A stretch of 64,000 nt of DNA, taken from Acholoe squamosa. Taxonomy: Eukaryota; Annelida; Polychaeta; Phyllodocida; Polynoidae. The notes beneath the pieces were generated by a model, which made no database searches, had not been told where the DNA came from, and was given only the letters and a program-made list of their open reading frames with translations. Location of the stretch: the NCBI GenBank assembly GCA_949317995.1, contig OX439037.1:16356324-16420323 (forward strand), written 5' to 3'. The position numbers and the translations under genes were made by a program. Positions 34,078 through 44,034 of the stretch are shown one piece after another (within the stretch, counting starts at the first letter, position 1; each line of letters opens with the position of its first letter).

Positions 34078-34650
34078 CCTGTTAACACAACGAGTGTGTT
34101 GTCCTGTACTGTGTACTGTTATATGTTGTAACCTAGTTCAATGTATATTTGAGCCGGTCATGAGTTTCTGGAAAAGGTCCTATGACAATGTACCCATGGT
34201 TTTGGACGGATAATCCGGTGGATATGCTTATGCTATCCATAAACTCCATAATACCTAGCAAGTTGTCATGGTCGAACCCTGAGTACGGACGGACGACCGA
34301 TCGGGTATTGTATTGTTTTTATGTAAGGGCCCGTGACCTAATTAAGGGAACGCGGGAAAGTTGTTGACCCATTTTCGAATGGTCACGTGAGTCACCGGTT
34401 TGATCATGCGCAGCGATTCAAGTTCGAGTATCCCGCCATATTGTCTTATTCCTGCGAAGGAAGAAGACGTGGCCGAGGGTGGTCTTACCCTTGTTGGAGT
34501 CTGATAGCCCGTGACAGCCATATTCCAAGGTGTGCCCTCGTTAAAAGGCACCCGCCTTTCACTGGGTAAGCAGTACTTACTCAAAGTGAGGGTGAGGTTG
34601 AATTCTTCATCGAGAAAGACGAGTTCCTTCGTCATCTCGTGGAGGTTCAT
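34078..34650 (+). promoter_or_regulatory. Spacer between pol and the unidentified ORF, with promoter-like motifs
   Basis: About 34360-34460 contains an E-box (GTCACGTGAG), an NRF-1-like half (CATGCGCAGC) and a YY1-like string (CCCGCCATATTG) close together, a combination common in TATA-less animal promoters. No polypurine tract or LTR follows pol here. The stretch could be the promoter of the ORF downstream, or element sequence; this is inference from motifs. Confidence 0.3.
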
Positions 34651-36150
34651 ATGCACCAGAGGCCGGAATATGTCTGCGACCGGGAGGTTGGCAAGAAATG
34701 TGCTAAATGCACAGGATGTGTCACCCCCCGACGCGGAGACATGGTCCGGCACTATGTGACTTCGCATGGAGAGGGCCTGGAGGCAGCCATAGATCGGGTG
34801 ATGAAAATTCACTCTGAACTCTATGGTAACCTTAAAGGCCTCAATGCAGAGAAGTTGGCTTCCCTCACACAGAGTACGAAGCAGTTTGCGCCTACAGTTC
34901 CTGGTACTAACCAGAAACTAAAGGCTCGGTTTGCCCAGACTCCAGGGTCCGGCAAACTAGAGTACACTCAGGAGGAGTACGATCTGTTGAACAAATGGAG
35001 GAGCAACAAGGCCCGCCGCCGTGGTGGGGCTTATGTAACTCCATCCGGAGAACAGGTCCGAAGCCGCAGGGATTACCGTCAGGGACCCTCCGCGGCAGAT
35101 AGGAAGAGACAGGCGTCTGAATCTCCAAGCCGAGCCAGGTCACCACTGGAGGCGCTGGAGAGACAGACGAATGGGGGAAGGAAGAAGCCACATCTTCCAT
35201 CTCCTACTGGAACTCCTTCCCATTATGGACGAGCACCAACCCCACTAGGTGCACAGAAGCAGTACCCTGCTATGGGCCCACCCGGACCAGAGATGCAAAT
35301 CTTTGATCAGTACGGGAGGGTCAAGCAGGAACTGCCGACAGTAGGAGGTCAAGCTCCCAGACCAACAATGAGTGCTGTGGTGAGACAACGTCCACCCGCG
35401 CCATTGTTGACAGCCAAAGACCTTAGAAGGGAATTGTCGCGGTTGCCCCTAGCTCAGGGATTACCAAATCAAGGCCCTTCTACGACCACTGCTAGTGCGG
35501 CTACTACTGCGGTTGCTTCTTCGCATACGCGTGTAGCTGTCACTGTGAGTGGGTCTGGAGCACAGCCGAAGCCTCAGGGTCAGGTACCCCCACCTGGTGC
35601 TGTGGTTCATCGGCCTAAGCTGATCCAGACAGTGGAGACCTTCTTCAAGAAGGAGGACAAATTGTCTTGCAATATTCAGAGCAAGCAATTTGAGACGTTA
35701 CAGCACCATCTGGAAAACCTCCACCTGGATATGTATCGTCGGACCGTGTCGAGCACTCTCCAGTGCATTGACGCGATCAAGAAGTCAGAGATCAACCGGA
35801 TCTCTACTCAGATAAAGGCGGATGTTGCCAAAGATAAGCAGGAAGCTGCTAATCTGCGGCAGGAGGCCTTATCCGAGAAGGAAACAGCTTCTCAGATGCT
35901 CGACCTAGAACGAGCAACGAACATGAAGAACCAGCAAAAGTTCTGCAAGGTTTTTGGAGTTATCATGGATAACTGGGACGTCACACCTGAGCATGCTTTG
36001 AACCTGTTCGAAGCATGCCAAAAGGTGAAACTAACACCTGCTGTCCCCGCATTGGCACCTACGGATGGAGCTGGTGTGGACCTCCCTGTTCAGCCACAGG
36101 CTCAACAACCGGGTCCAAACCAGCCACCCGAGGAGAACATGGAACAGTGA
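34651..36150 (+). CDS. Unidentified ~500-aa ORF with Cys/His motif and coiled coil
   Basis: I do not recognise this protein. It is open from 34570 after an in-frame TAA; the first ATG in frame is at 34651 (499 aa). Near the N-terminus there is a Cys/His cluster (RHLVEVH, then YVCD..., CAKCTGC, DMVRHYVTSH) that looks like one and a half degenerate C2H2 fingers. The middle is basic and rich in Pro, Ser, Arg and Gln (residues about 120-320). A coiled-coil region follows (ADVAKDKQEAANLRQEALSE), then a short globular-looking part (KFCKVFGVIMDNWDVTPEHA) and a Pro/Gln tail ending NMEQ. No transmembrane helix or signal peptide, so it is not a retroviral-type envelope. It lies 0.57 kb after pol on the same strand and before any 3' LTR. 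It may be a third ORF of the retroelement or a host gene or retrocopy with its own promoter. Confidence 0.6.
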   Translation: MHQRPEYVCDREVGKKCAKCTGCVTPRRGDMVRHYVTSHGEGLEAAIDRVMKIHSELYGNLKGLNAEKLASLTQSTKQFAPTVPGTNQKLKARFAQTPGSGKLEYTQEEYDLLNKWRSNKARRRGGAYVTPSGEQVRSRRDYRQGPSAADRKRQASESPSRARSPLEALERQTNGGRKKPHLPSPTGTPSHYGRAPTPLGAQKQYPAMGPPGPEMQIFDQYGRVKQELPTVGGQAPRPTMSAVVRQRPPAPLLTAKDLRRELSRLPLAQGLPNQGPSTTTASAATTAVASSHTRVAVTVSGSGAQPKPQGQVPPPGAVVHRPKLIQTVETFFKKEDKLSCNIQSKQFETLQHHLENLHLDMYRRTVSSTLQCIDAIKKSEINRISTQIKADVAKDKQEAANLRQEALSEKETASQMLDLERATNMKNQQKFCKVFGVIMDNWDVTPEHALNLFEACQKVKLTPAVPALAPTDGAGVDLPVQPQAQQPGPNQPPEENMEQ

Positions 36151-37057
36151 AAACTGTTGCATGAAGATCGGACATAATTGTGTGTCCCGGGGTGCTATTA
36201 CCTATGTATTGTTGGATAGGAAACCATTTTTTTATCCAACCTGTATTGATTTGGGTACCAAACTGTACCCTAATCCGGAAACTGAAAACAGAAGGAGAAA
36301 CAAACAAGTCACTCTGGAGGAGGAGTACGAATGCTGTAAACACCATAATTGTACCGTGCTATAATATAATGACTGTGCCTATCATAAAATCATGGACAAT
36401 TTACGCTAATATGGACTTTTGAACTACAAACTGGATTTACTACTACACCACTACTATTTGTGAGCTAGCACTACAGGCATCAGGGTTTAGCTACGCCCAT
36501 AAAGTCCATCAACAGTCTACAACTGGATCTACTATTACCTCCAGTTAGCTAGCACTACAGGCATCAGGGTTTAGCTACGCCCATAAAGTTCTTCAATAAT
36601 CTACAAATGGACCTCTTATTATCTCCAGTTAGCTAGCACTACAGGCATCAGGGTTTAGCTACACCCACCAACAAGTTTTACTATAGCACTTCAGGCATCA
36701 GGGTTCAGCTCGCCCATACCAAGACATCAGCAGCATCCGACTCCTGTTACATCCTCCAATCATGAAAACAAGTAACTTTGTTGATAATATTATATTGTAT
36801 GTAAAATTGTATTTATAACTATAAAATATCTTTTATAAAGATATATTATTATATAAGGTTACTTACCTATAAATATACTGGATCTGCGAATCCTAAAAGT
36901 TGTTTAAGGTAATCCTAGACCTATAACTGTCTATATAGGTCATTCCTGGTCTCAATATATTAAGAGACTATTAAGAGACTGTTCACTTGATTGTGTCACT
37001 CCCCCTATGTATACCATACTGATCCAGGGTAGTTGGAAGGTAGAGAATGTCAGGCCA
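36151..37057 (+). other. Non-coding stretch with 84-bp repeats, possible 3' region of element 1
   Basis: After the stop of the unidentified ORF the sequence is AT-rich. It contains the tandem repeat at 36465-36722 and ends at the tRNA-like sequence. No LTR1 match is present. Small ORFs near 36065-36422 are shadows. Confidence 0.4.
36465..36722. repeat. 84-bp tandem array (three copies plus a partial)
   Basis: CTAGCACTACAGGCATCAGG begins copies at 36465, 36549 and 36633; a shortened copy with TAGCACTTCAGGCATCAGGG starts near 36684. Copies 1 and 2 continue GTTTAGCTACGCCCATAAAG. Confidence 0.85.
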
Positions 37058-37129
37058 GGGGAAGTAGCTCAGGGGTAGAGCTTCCGCTTCGAAGTTGGAG
37101 GGTCCCGGGTTCGAGTCCCGGTTTCTCCA
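37058..37129 (+). tRNA. tRNA-like sequence, anticodon position CGA; probably SINE head or pseudogene
   Basis: Seventy-two bases fold as a standard cloverleaf: acceptor GGGGAAG / TTTCTCC, D arm GCTC-AGGGGTA-GAGC, anticodon arm TCCGC-TTCGAAG-TTGGA (one G-T pair and one mismatch at the base of the loop), variable loop GGGTC, T arm CCGGG-TTCGAGT-CCCGG, discriminator A. The anticodon would be CGA (serine codon UCG), but the long variable arm of serine tRNAs is absent. It abuts the broken end of element 2. Internal A and B boxes are good, so Pol III transcription is possible, but a pseudogene or SINE head is likelier. Confidence 0.45.
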
Positions 37130-37139
37130 TGACATTTTC

Positions 37140-38457
37140 CGCTGACCACTACAGTCAGCGAGTCAGCTTCCTGGAAACGTCGTATGTGATCCATAGACCA
37201 ATCCATTATACTGGCAACTAGGGGTTCGAATGGTCTTCGAATCCCTGCTAACACTGCCTTATGAGCTCCACAATCAGTACAATCCGGATTATCACATTTC
37301 CGAATTGGTATTCGAGATAAAGCATCAGCATTTAAATGCTTAACTCCGGGTCTATGCTGAATTTGGTGATGTTCAAGCCCATATTCGGATAAATGGGCTA
37401 GCCATCGGCCTAACATCCCTTCAGCATCTCGGAAGTTCAGTAGCCATCTTAAAGAGGAGTGATCCGTACGTAAAGTAAAGTTCGTTACCCATAAAAAATG
37501 TTTGAACTTCTTGGTATATACGACTACTGCTAACAAATCTCTTTTGGTTGTGCAGTAATTGTGCTGAGTTTTACTCAGTGTATTGCTGGCAAAGGCAATA
37601 GGTACTTCTCTCCCATTTTGGACTTGCGAGAGAGCTGCGCCAATGCTATCATTGCTAGCATCAGTATCCAGTATAAAATGATCCGTTTCATTCGGATATT
37701 GTAATACGGGAGTACTCGTGAACAGGTCTTTTAGCTTTTGAAAAGCAGATTCCTGTTCATGGGTCCAAGGAAATTTTTCCTTGGTACTTCCTGGAGTCCA
37801 GTTAGCTATTACTTGTAATGGGTAACTGACTCTAGAATAATTCGGAATAAATTCCCTATAATAGGAACAGAAACCTAAAAACGACCTCACTTCTTTGGGT
37901 GTTTTAGGTCTATTCCAATTCGTAACTGATTCGATTTTATCTGGATCAGCCTTTATTCCTTCATCACTAATGATGCGGCCCAAATAATTTATGGACTTTC
38001 TAAACATGTGACATTTCTTAGGTTTCAATTTGAGACCATTGGAAATAATACGTTTTAATACCATTTTGAGGTTATTAAAACACTCTTCGAATGTTTTTCC
38101 AAAGACTATGACATCGTCAAGGTATACAAGACATCTTTTCCACAATAAATCACTTAGAATAGTTTCCATCATTGCTTCAAATGTTGCCGGTGCATTGCAC
38201 AAACCAAACGGCATTACGTTATATTGGAATAGTCCAATATGACTTGAAAATGCAGTCTTTTCCATATCAGATGGATTCATTCCCACTTGCCAATATCCTG
38301 ATTGCAAGTCTAAGGTACAAAACCAACTGTTTCCTCCTAAGGAGTCAATGGTTTCATCTATTCTCGGTAATGGATACGAATTCTTTTTCGTTACTCCATT
38401 TAACTTCCTGTAGTCTATGCAAAAGCAGATAGTACCTTCTTTTTTGTTACCATACAC
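37140..38457 (-). pseudogene. Element 2 pol, reverse transcriptase and RNase H part, truncated
   Basis: Continues the polyprotein begun at 39755 after a one-base frameshift in an A run near 38442-38447. It carries the RT palm with YLDDVIVFG and RNase H with DTDASNDSIGAALSQ, and is clearly homologous to element 1 pol through FQEADSLTV. Homology then stops at about 37130-37160 and the frame runs into the tRNA-like sequence. The integrase and 3' LTR are missing, so the copy is dead. Transcription would run leftwards from the LTR at 42735-43092. Confidence 0.85.
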
Positions 38458-39755
38458 ACAGGACTACTCCACGGACTATTGGAAGGGACGATTACATCCT
38501 GTTCCAACATCTTGTTTATTTCCTCTTTAGCTACTCTCTTTTTCGCTAAAGGTAACCGTCTATACGGTATCTTAAAGGGTTCCGCATCTCCAGTATCTAT
38601 TTTGTGTACTACCTTATTTGTCGTACCTAGTTTTTCACCGGGGTTGGCAAAGGCAGTCTTATACTGACAGAGCATATCATAGAATTCTTTCCGGTGTTCC
38701 GGATCTTCTAATGAAGTTTCTTCATATAACTTGAGTAAGTCATCCGAAATTTCATCATTTCCTGTTACCTTTTGTAAGTTTAACTTACTATCCGTTACAG
38801 TTTCAGAAAGGGTCACGTTACCAAAAACTTGTCCCTTCTTCAGGTAGATAGTAGTGTTTCCAGTATTGGAGACGGGTACTACTGACCAGGATGCATTTGC
38901 TACTATAGTGTCCACAGATATTAATCCAATGCTTGACAGAGTAGCTACATCAAGTTCTATCACTGCAGGCTTATTGCGCATTGCAGGATCACTTTTTACC
39001 AGCACATCACAGGCTACTCCCGGGGGGATCCGCACAGTGTGTGCTACACTAGCCATACCGCTCACTTGTCTCAGTAAACACCTAACCTTTACAGGATACG
39101 GGTATTTCACACTCAACACAACTGATTGGGGCTCTAACACCACTCCATACAGGGATGCGAAATCCAACCCGAGTATCCCCTCATCTGCTATCTCCGCAAT
39201 GGTGGTGCTCATGACATAGTCATGTATTCCATCCAATTGCAGCTTCACACAAGTTCTACCATACGTTTGCAAGGTACTGCCATCGGCCGTCTGAGCACTT
39301 CCTCCCGATTTGAGAGTATCATATTCATCCGGAATAAGATTATAGAACCTCTTAGAGATACAGGAGTGGCTAGCACCCGTATCCATGAGAAATTCGGCAG
39401 ATCTTCCGTTAACAGTGAGGCAAACATACCACCGCCTTCCGTTTAGAACAGAGGGCATGATCGGAACATCATTGTTCACACCTGGAGTCGATCCACATCC
39501 TTTCAGGTATTCCAGACAAGGATGACCCGGGGGCAGGTGGGCACTACCAACCCTGGCTAATTCATAGCCGCCTACCTCATTACTGATATTGGGTTTCCCC
39601 TGTGCTCCCTTGGCACCTGTTACATCAGCTTCCCTAACCTTCCGGGTGTCTACAACCACCTCGGTGTTAGGCGAGTTTGCTACTACATGCGAACTATCAT
39701 CACGGATGGTGATATCATGGCAAGATTTGTCACTGGGATACCCTTCTTTGCCCAT
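38415..39755 (-). pseudogene. Element 2 pol, protease and RT N-terminal part
   Basis: 446 codons from the ATG at 39755 holding an aspartic protease (FLMDTGASHSC) and the start of the RT (NSPWSSPVCMVTKK), then shifted out of frame. Residues match element 1 pol throughout (for example GHPCLEYLKGCG versus GHPCLEFLKGCG). The frame is -1 relative to gag and is open for a few codons before gag stops, as in element 1. Reading frame loss within RT makes it non-functional. Confidence 0.87.
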
Positions 39756-39769
39756 CGGGGGACCCCTCC

Positions 39770-42460
39770 TCAGTTTTCCTCTGTACTTATTCCAGAGACA
39801 CCTTCCTGCCTATGAGGGACAGGTTTCTCAGCCATACATTCCGGAGCATAATGTCCCAGCTTCTGGCATCTGAAGCATCTCCTTTGAGATTTATCAACCC
39901 TCGGTCTCTTTAAAGCTTCTGTTAATCCGGCTATTAATGTTTCCATCATATTAGTCGGAGCAACAGCGGCTGCCACGGTTGGCTTGGCCGTAGAGGTCGC
40001 ATTACCAGATTGGGTCGATCCGGAAGCTGTTTTACTAGCAACGGATCCTCCCCTCCCTCTCGAATGTACCTTCCTGTACCGTTTCTGTCGGTAATACTTT
40101 CCAGCTACCTGGACTGATCCAATATATTCGTCTTCCTGATCAGCCTCCTGAGTATCAACCGGGGCTAATTGAGAAGTTTCATATACCGGAGCAGGTGAAC
40201 CTCCATATTGCAATGGAGCTGCTCTTACCGGGTTAGGTCCTAGACCTACCAATCTCTTCTTCATATCATGTCCGTCAATTGATATGAATAGGTCACTGAA
40301 GGAAGTGTCATCCTTCCAAGAATCCCAAACTACTTGTTTGTGATCCGGATCTCGCAATCCATTGTAGAATTGTATAAACAATTCCTGTAGATAGCAATCG
40401 TCGTCATGAGCCCAGTTTGGACGTGCTTTCGATAGCAAGTCCTGTAGCTCCAAACCAAAGACTTTGTGAGATTCTTTAGGTTTCTGTGTTCTTTTCTTAA
40501 AGCTCACCCATGGATCCTCTCTAACGATTGACCCGAATAGGTACGCGGCACATTCGACCAGTTGATCGTAGGTACCGTATATTCCATATGCTGCTCTCCA
40601 TTGGTTGAGGGCTACTTTTCCACCTTTATTCAACCAACAGATCAAATAAGGCAGAGCTTCTTCTTTTGTCCAATCACTACAGTTGACTTCATCGACAAAA
40701 GCTTGATACCTATCCTTCCAAGGATCATTAGAATCATATGGAGGGGGTATCCGTGCCTGTCTACGTGCCGGATTATTACATCCGCGTAGTCTATCTGCTT
40801 CTCGCATACTCCAGTTCATTACTTCCATGCCGTCCGCCCCCTTTCGGTAGTAGTCAATGCCAAGGTTTTGAATACATTGGCTTCTATCAAAGATGGTTTG
40901 CATCCCTGCAGGCATGGAAGTTCTCCTATTTGGCTTCCTGCCATCTCCTCCCGATCCTGATCCTCCGGATCCGGATCCTCCTGGGCCGCCTGGCGGATCA
41001 CCTCCTGGTGGACCGTTATTAGGGTAGTGCCCGGACGACCCGCTAGGGCATCCGCCACCATAACCGGCATTTCCAGTTGTTCCGGAAGGTGCATACCTAG
41101 GGTAAGAATTATTTTGATTCCATCCCTGATTGTAGGTATTACCATTTTGGTAATTACTACTTCCTGCCGGATTATAATTATATCTATATCCATAGGAAGT
41201 TGTTCTTGGTTGGTACGTACCGCCATTAACATTGGTTTGTGGAGGGTTCGGTCTGGTAAAACGTCCATCATTAGGACCATTACCTTGACCCGAAGATGGG
41301 TTCGGCAATCTTGGGCCTGCTGGTGTACTATGGCCGGGTTGAGAGAAATATGAAGGTGGGGTTAACATATGTCTCGGTGGTCCCGGTACTCTCGGTGGTG
41401 CTACTGGTGTATTATTATTGGCACTAATAGCATTAACGTGAGTCGCTCTAATTTTATGACTCAAATCTGGTATAGGGGGTGCCGGACCTACTGTATCCAG
41501 TATAGAAGCTGCTGGTGTAGGTGCATTATTTATTGGTCCTTTAATAGTAGTTCCCTGTGGGCAACTACTATTTTGGACAATCGTTCCACTAGCTGCGGTA
41601 TCATCCGGTTTCTTATAGATTCCGGATACTACATTCTTATCAGCCCCATCGTCAACAAATGGGTTGTATCTAGTTGGAGTTGTATCTTTGGATGTTTTTG
41701 CCAACATTGTAGACACCACAGTTGGATCTATAGTACCTATAGTCAATTGGGCGGCTTCCACATATTTGTCTAGGGTTATTTCAGTTGTTTGCAATTCCTG
41801 AAGCTCATTCGTGAGTTTCTGTCTATCCTCCTCCAGTTGTTTATTGTAAGCTATAATGCCTACCCGGATGGTTTCGTTGTCTTCAGCTTGTTTACTACAC
41901 TGAAGTTTCAATTTCTCTAATTCGCTTTGATAATGGCCTATTTCGGATTCGTAATTTGCCTTATCAAGACTTAGTTGATCGTTCGTATCTATGTATGTCT
42001 GGATATGAATGTGCCTATTGTCATATTCTTTGTTGAATGACTTTCTCATTTCCTGAAGTTTTACTTCTTCATTTTCTAATTCTTTCATGTATTCACTCTT
42101 CCTGGCTTCGAATTCGTTTCGCATGCCAACCAAGTCATCTTCCAACTGAAGTTTTTCATTGAATACTTCGTCTTTAGCTCTGACCAAGGTATTTAAATTC
42201 TCGTTCAAAGTTACGTAGGTTTCATTTAACAACAGGACATCCGGTCGTTTAAATTCTTCACCTTCTGGTACCGCATAGGTTAAGTCGCCGTCTATAGCGC
42301 TGTAATCTAATATTGGTAACCTGGGTCTGGGTAATCTGTAAGGTAGTTCTCCAAATGTTACCCTTTTTGGCATCGGTGCCGGATGTTCTGGGTTAGTACT
42401 ACTACCAACTTCGAACATCGAGTTACTTAATTCATCAACAAGTGATTGTTGATTTATCAA
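39770..42460 (-). CDS. gag: Element 2 gag, 896 codons open, N-terminus frameshifted
   Basis: Structural polyprotein of the second Ty3/gypsy element and the best view of this gag type. After a short acidic part come a coiled coil of about 170 residues (EFEARKSEYMKELENEEVKL), a Pro-rich linker, an Asn/Gly/Tyr-rich low-complexity region with PGGDPPGGPGGSGSGGSGSG, a capsid-like helical region (PYDSNDPWKDRYQ, LPYLICWLNKGG, KVFGLELQDLL) and a CCHC knuckle CFRCQKLGHYAPEC. The predicted start is not an ATG. The true N-terminus lies upstream at 42491-42709 in another frame, joined by a shift near 42485. The stop is followed by pol in the -1 frame. Confidence 0.85.
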   Translation of the reverse strand: MINQQSLVDELSNSMFEVGSSTNPEHPAPMPKRVTFGELPYRLPRPRLPILDYSAIDGDLTYAVPEGEEFKRPDVLLLNETYVTLNENLNTLVRAKDEVFNEKLQLEDDLVGMRNEFEARKSEYMKELENEEVKLQEMRKSFNKEYDNRHIHIQTYIDTNDQLSLDKANYESEIGHYQSELEKLKLQCSKQAEDNETIRVGIIAYNKQLEEDRQKLTNELQELQTTEITLDKYVEAAQLTIGTIDPTVVSTMLAKTSKDTTPTRYNPFVDDGADKNVVSGIYKKPDDTAASGTIVQNSSCPQGTTIKGPINNAPTPAASILDTVGPAPPIPDLSHKIRATHVNAISANNNTPVAPPRVPGPPRHMLTPPSYFSQPGHSTPAGPRLPNPSSGQGNGPNDGRFTRPNPPQTNVNGGTYQPRTTSYGYRYNYNPAGSSNYQNGNTYNQGWNQNNSYPRYAPSGTTGNAGYGGGCPSGSSGHYPNNGPPGGDPPGGPGGSGSGGSGSGGDGRKPNRRTSMPAGMQTIFDRSQCIQNLGIDYYRKGADGMEVMNWSMREADRLRGCNNPARRQARIPPPYDSNDPWKDRYQAFVDEVNCSDWTKEEALPYLICWLNKGGKVALNQWRAAYGIYGTYDQLVECAAYLFGSIVREDPWVSFKKRTQKPKESHKVFGLELQDLLSKARPNWAHDDDCYLQELFIQFYNGLRDPDHKQVVWDSWKDDTSFSDLFISIDGHDMKKRLVGLGPNPVRAAPLQYGGSPAPVYETSQLAPVDTQEADQEDEYIGSVQVAGKYYRQKRYRKVHSRGRGGSVASKTASGSTQSGNATSTAKPTVAAAVAPTNMMETLIAGLTEALKRPRVDKSQRRCFRCQKLGHYAPECMAEKPVPHRQEGVSGISTEEN

Positions 42461-42490
42461 ATTACTCTGCCTCTGTATAGACTGTTCACG

Positions 42491-42720
42491 TCATACAGAG
42501 TCTGGTAGATTTTCCTCACTATCATTATAGTGAGGTTCGGGATCTCTCCAAGATGCAGATTCTGCATCTCGGGAGTTCGAATGGGTTTGGAGCACTAATG
42601 ATCCATTGCCATTCTCCTGGGCAACTAATTGCCCTGCTGGGTTAGCTTCCGCGAGGCTATCTAACCCATGTACTAGCCGTTCGGACGTTATAACGTCCGG
42701 GATATACACCAGAATTAACT
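42491..42720 (-). pseudogene. Element 2 gag N-terminal fragment
   Basis: The frame continues from the primer binding site and reads WRDPEPHYNDSEENL, matching WRDPLEHYPDGLEDV in element 1 gag. It ends in a stop at 42491 and is out of frame with the main gag ORF; no in-frame ATG is visible. So the copy has lost a proper gag start. Confidence 0.7.
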
Positions 42721-42734
42721 GGTCACGGCACCAG
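42720..42734 (-). other. Primer binding site of element 2
   Basis: Read on the minus strand it is TGGTGCCGTGACCAG, identical to that of element 1 and adjacent to the LTR end CCCTTACA plus one base. Confidence 0.75.
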
Positions 42735-43092
42735 TGTAAGGGTTTGTGGTCTTACGAACCTGGGGGGTTCGGGTCTTACGATTCGGAAAGAAAGAGTAAG
42801 ACGGTGTTTCAAGTGTATGCCAATGGTTAGAGTTTATTATAAAGGTACACTCACGGCTACCCGGTAGTATTAAGAGGGCAGCTAATAGTCATTAAAGGTG
42901 TTCTATATACTTGGAGGCCAGAAGGGCCTCTGACGTAGCGGCTGAGCCCTGGGCTTTATATAAGGACCCAGGTGTTCGTCGTCAGATGTCCCCACAGACC
43001 CGGATCGGTCCTGCCACCTATCCGGAACCTGAGGAACGTCCGACGACTCGACTCACCCGCCACGTCAGACGGTACCCAACACTATGGTTACA
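42735..43092 (-). repeat. 5' LTR of Ty3/gypsy element 2
   Basis: On the plus strand it runs from TGTAAGGG to GGTTACA, so the ends are inverted (TGTAA/TTACA). On the minus strand it has a TATA box CCTTATATAAAGC (plus 42953-42965) and a polyadenylation signal (plus TTTATT, 42833-42838). Length 358 bp, close to LTR1, but the sequences differ widely. The matching 3' LTR is not in the window. Confidence 0.8.
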
Positions 43093-43225
43093 TATTATGT
43101 ACCTCTACAGATGCTTGCTTGAAAACTGACAGAATCTTCAACGTCTGCCAAGTCAGAAAATAGCAAGAAAATAAATCGTTTGCATAACAAAATATTTCGG
43201 GTTGAAAACTTGCAACTTTTGAAGA

Positions 43226-43312
43226 GCATCCCTGGGCTGGAATGGAACTCAGGACCTTCTCATATGAAGGTAAACATGTTACCACTACACCATCTTGACT
43301 GTGCTGAAAGAT
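43226..43312 (-). repeat. tRNA-derived SINE-like sequence 1
   Basis: On the minus strand an A-box-like TGGTGTAGTGGTAACATG (plus 43275-43292) is followed by a B-box-like GGTCCTGAGTTCCATTCC (plus 43239-43256), the spacing of Pol III promoters in tRNA genes. The cloverleaf is degenerate, so it is not a functional tRNA. Confidence 0.5.
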
Positions 43313-43654
43313 CTCCACTTGAAATCTCATATGATCTGCTCCCTCTGTGTGTTGAAATCTGGTATTCTACTTTTTATGCCTGGGACCATATGTTACTTTT
43401 ACATTTACTGCAAATATATGATCATACTCTAAATGTTTTAGTGATTAATTCCTATTATATTCCTAAACAGATAAGATTATATTCTTAGATATTATGGTTC
43501 TAGGGACTAGAGGATAATAGAAAGGATATTGGGTATGTGCAAGAATGGGTGAGGGGGGGGGGCTTAATAGGGAAAAATCTTCTCACAACCCCATTATGAA
43601 TGCATATTCATGCTCACATTGTAGCAATAAGATTGACTTACCGAGAATGACTTT

Positions 43655-43740
43655 ACAAAAATTCTCAATGGGGCTTGAACTCACCACCTTCAGATGCAGA
43701 GTTCAGTGCCATATCAACTGAGCTAATGAGGCACATGGTG
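43655..43740 (-). repeat. tRNA-derived SINE-like sequence 2 (lysine-tRNA-like)
   Basis: Minus strand reads ATTAGCTCAGTTGATATGGC and later GGTGGTGAGTTCAAGCCCCA, good A- and B-box matches and similar to a lysine tRNA. The anticodon stem does not pair. About 350 bp from the other SINE-like sequence and in the same orientation. Confidence 0.55.
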
Positions 43741-44034
43741 TGGTGGGTGCTAGGATATGATATAATCTCAGACATCAGTGTAAGGGCTAGACCCTGCTTT
43801 GCTGGAGTATTCAGTTAGATTCTGACTGAGTATGGCACCATGCCTGAGCCTTGTGCCATACTCATGCTGATCCTTTTTCCCAATGTGGCATTGAAGCAGG
43901 CTCAGCATGATTATGGCATGTCAGGGGAGAGCCTCTAGCAGAGGCTCTCTTGATACTCAGACAGCACAAGAGACTAGGTGAAACTCAGGCGGATCCTCTT
44001 TTTTCTGTCAGTGATATATGTTTTCCTACCCTAA

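Noticed and set aside
34511..34759. 82-codon ORF overlapping the start of the unidentified ORF
   Set aside because: The other frame carries the Cys/His pattern and continues for 500 codons; this one has no features.
37058..37129. Call as a functional serine tRNA
   Set aside because: Anticodon position reads CGA but the long variable arm required for serine tRNAs is absent and the anticodon stem has a mismatch.
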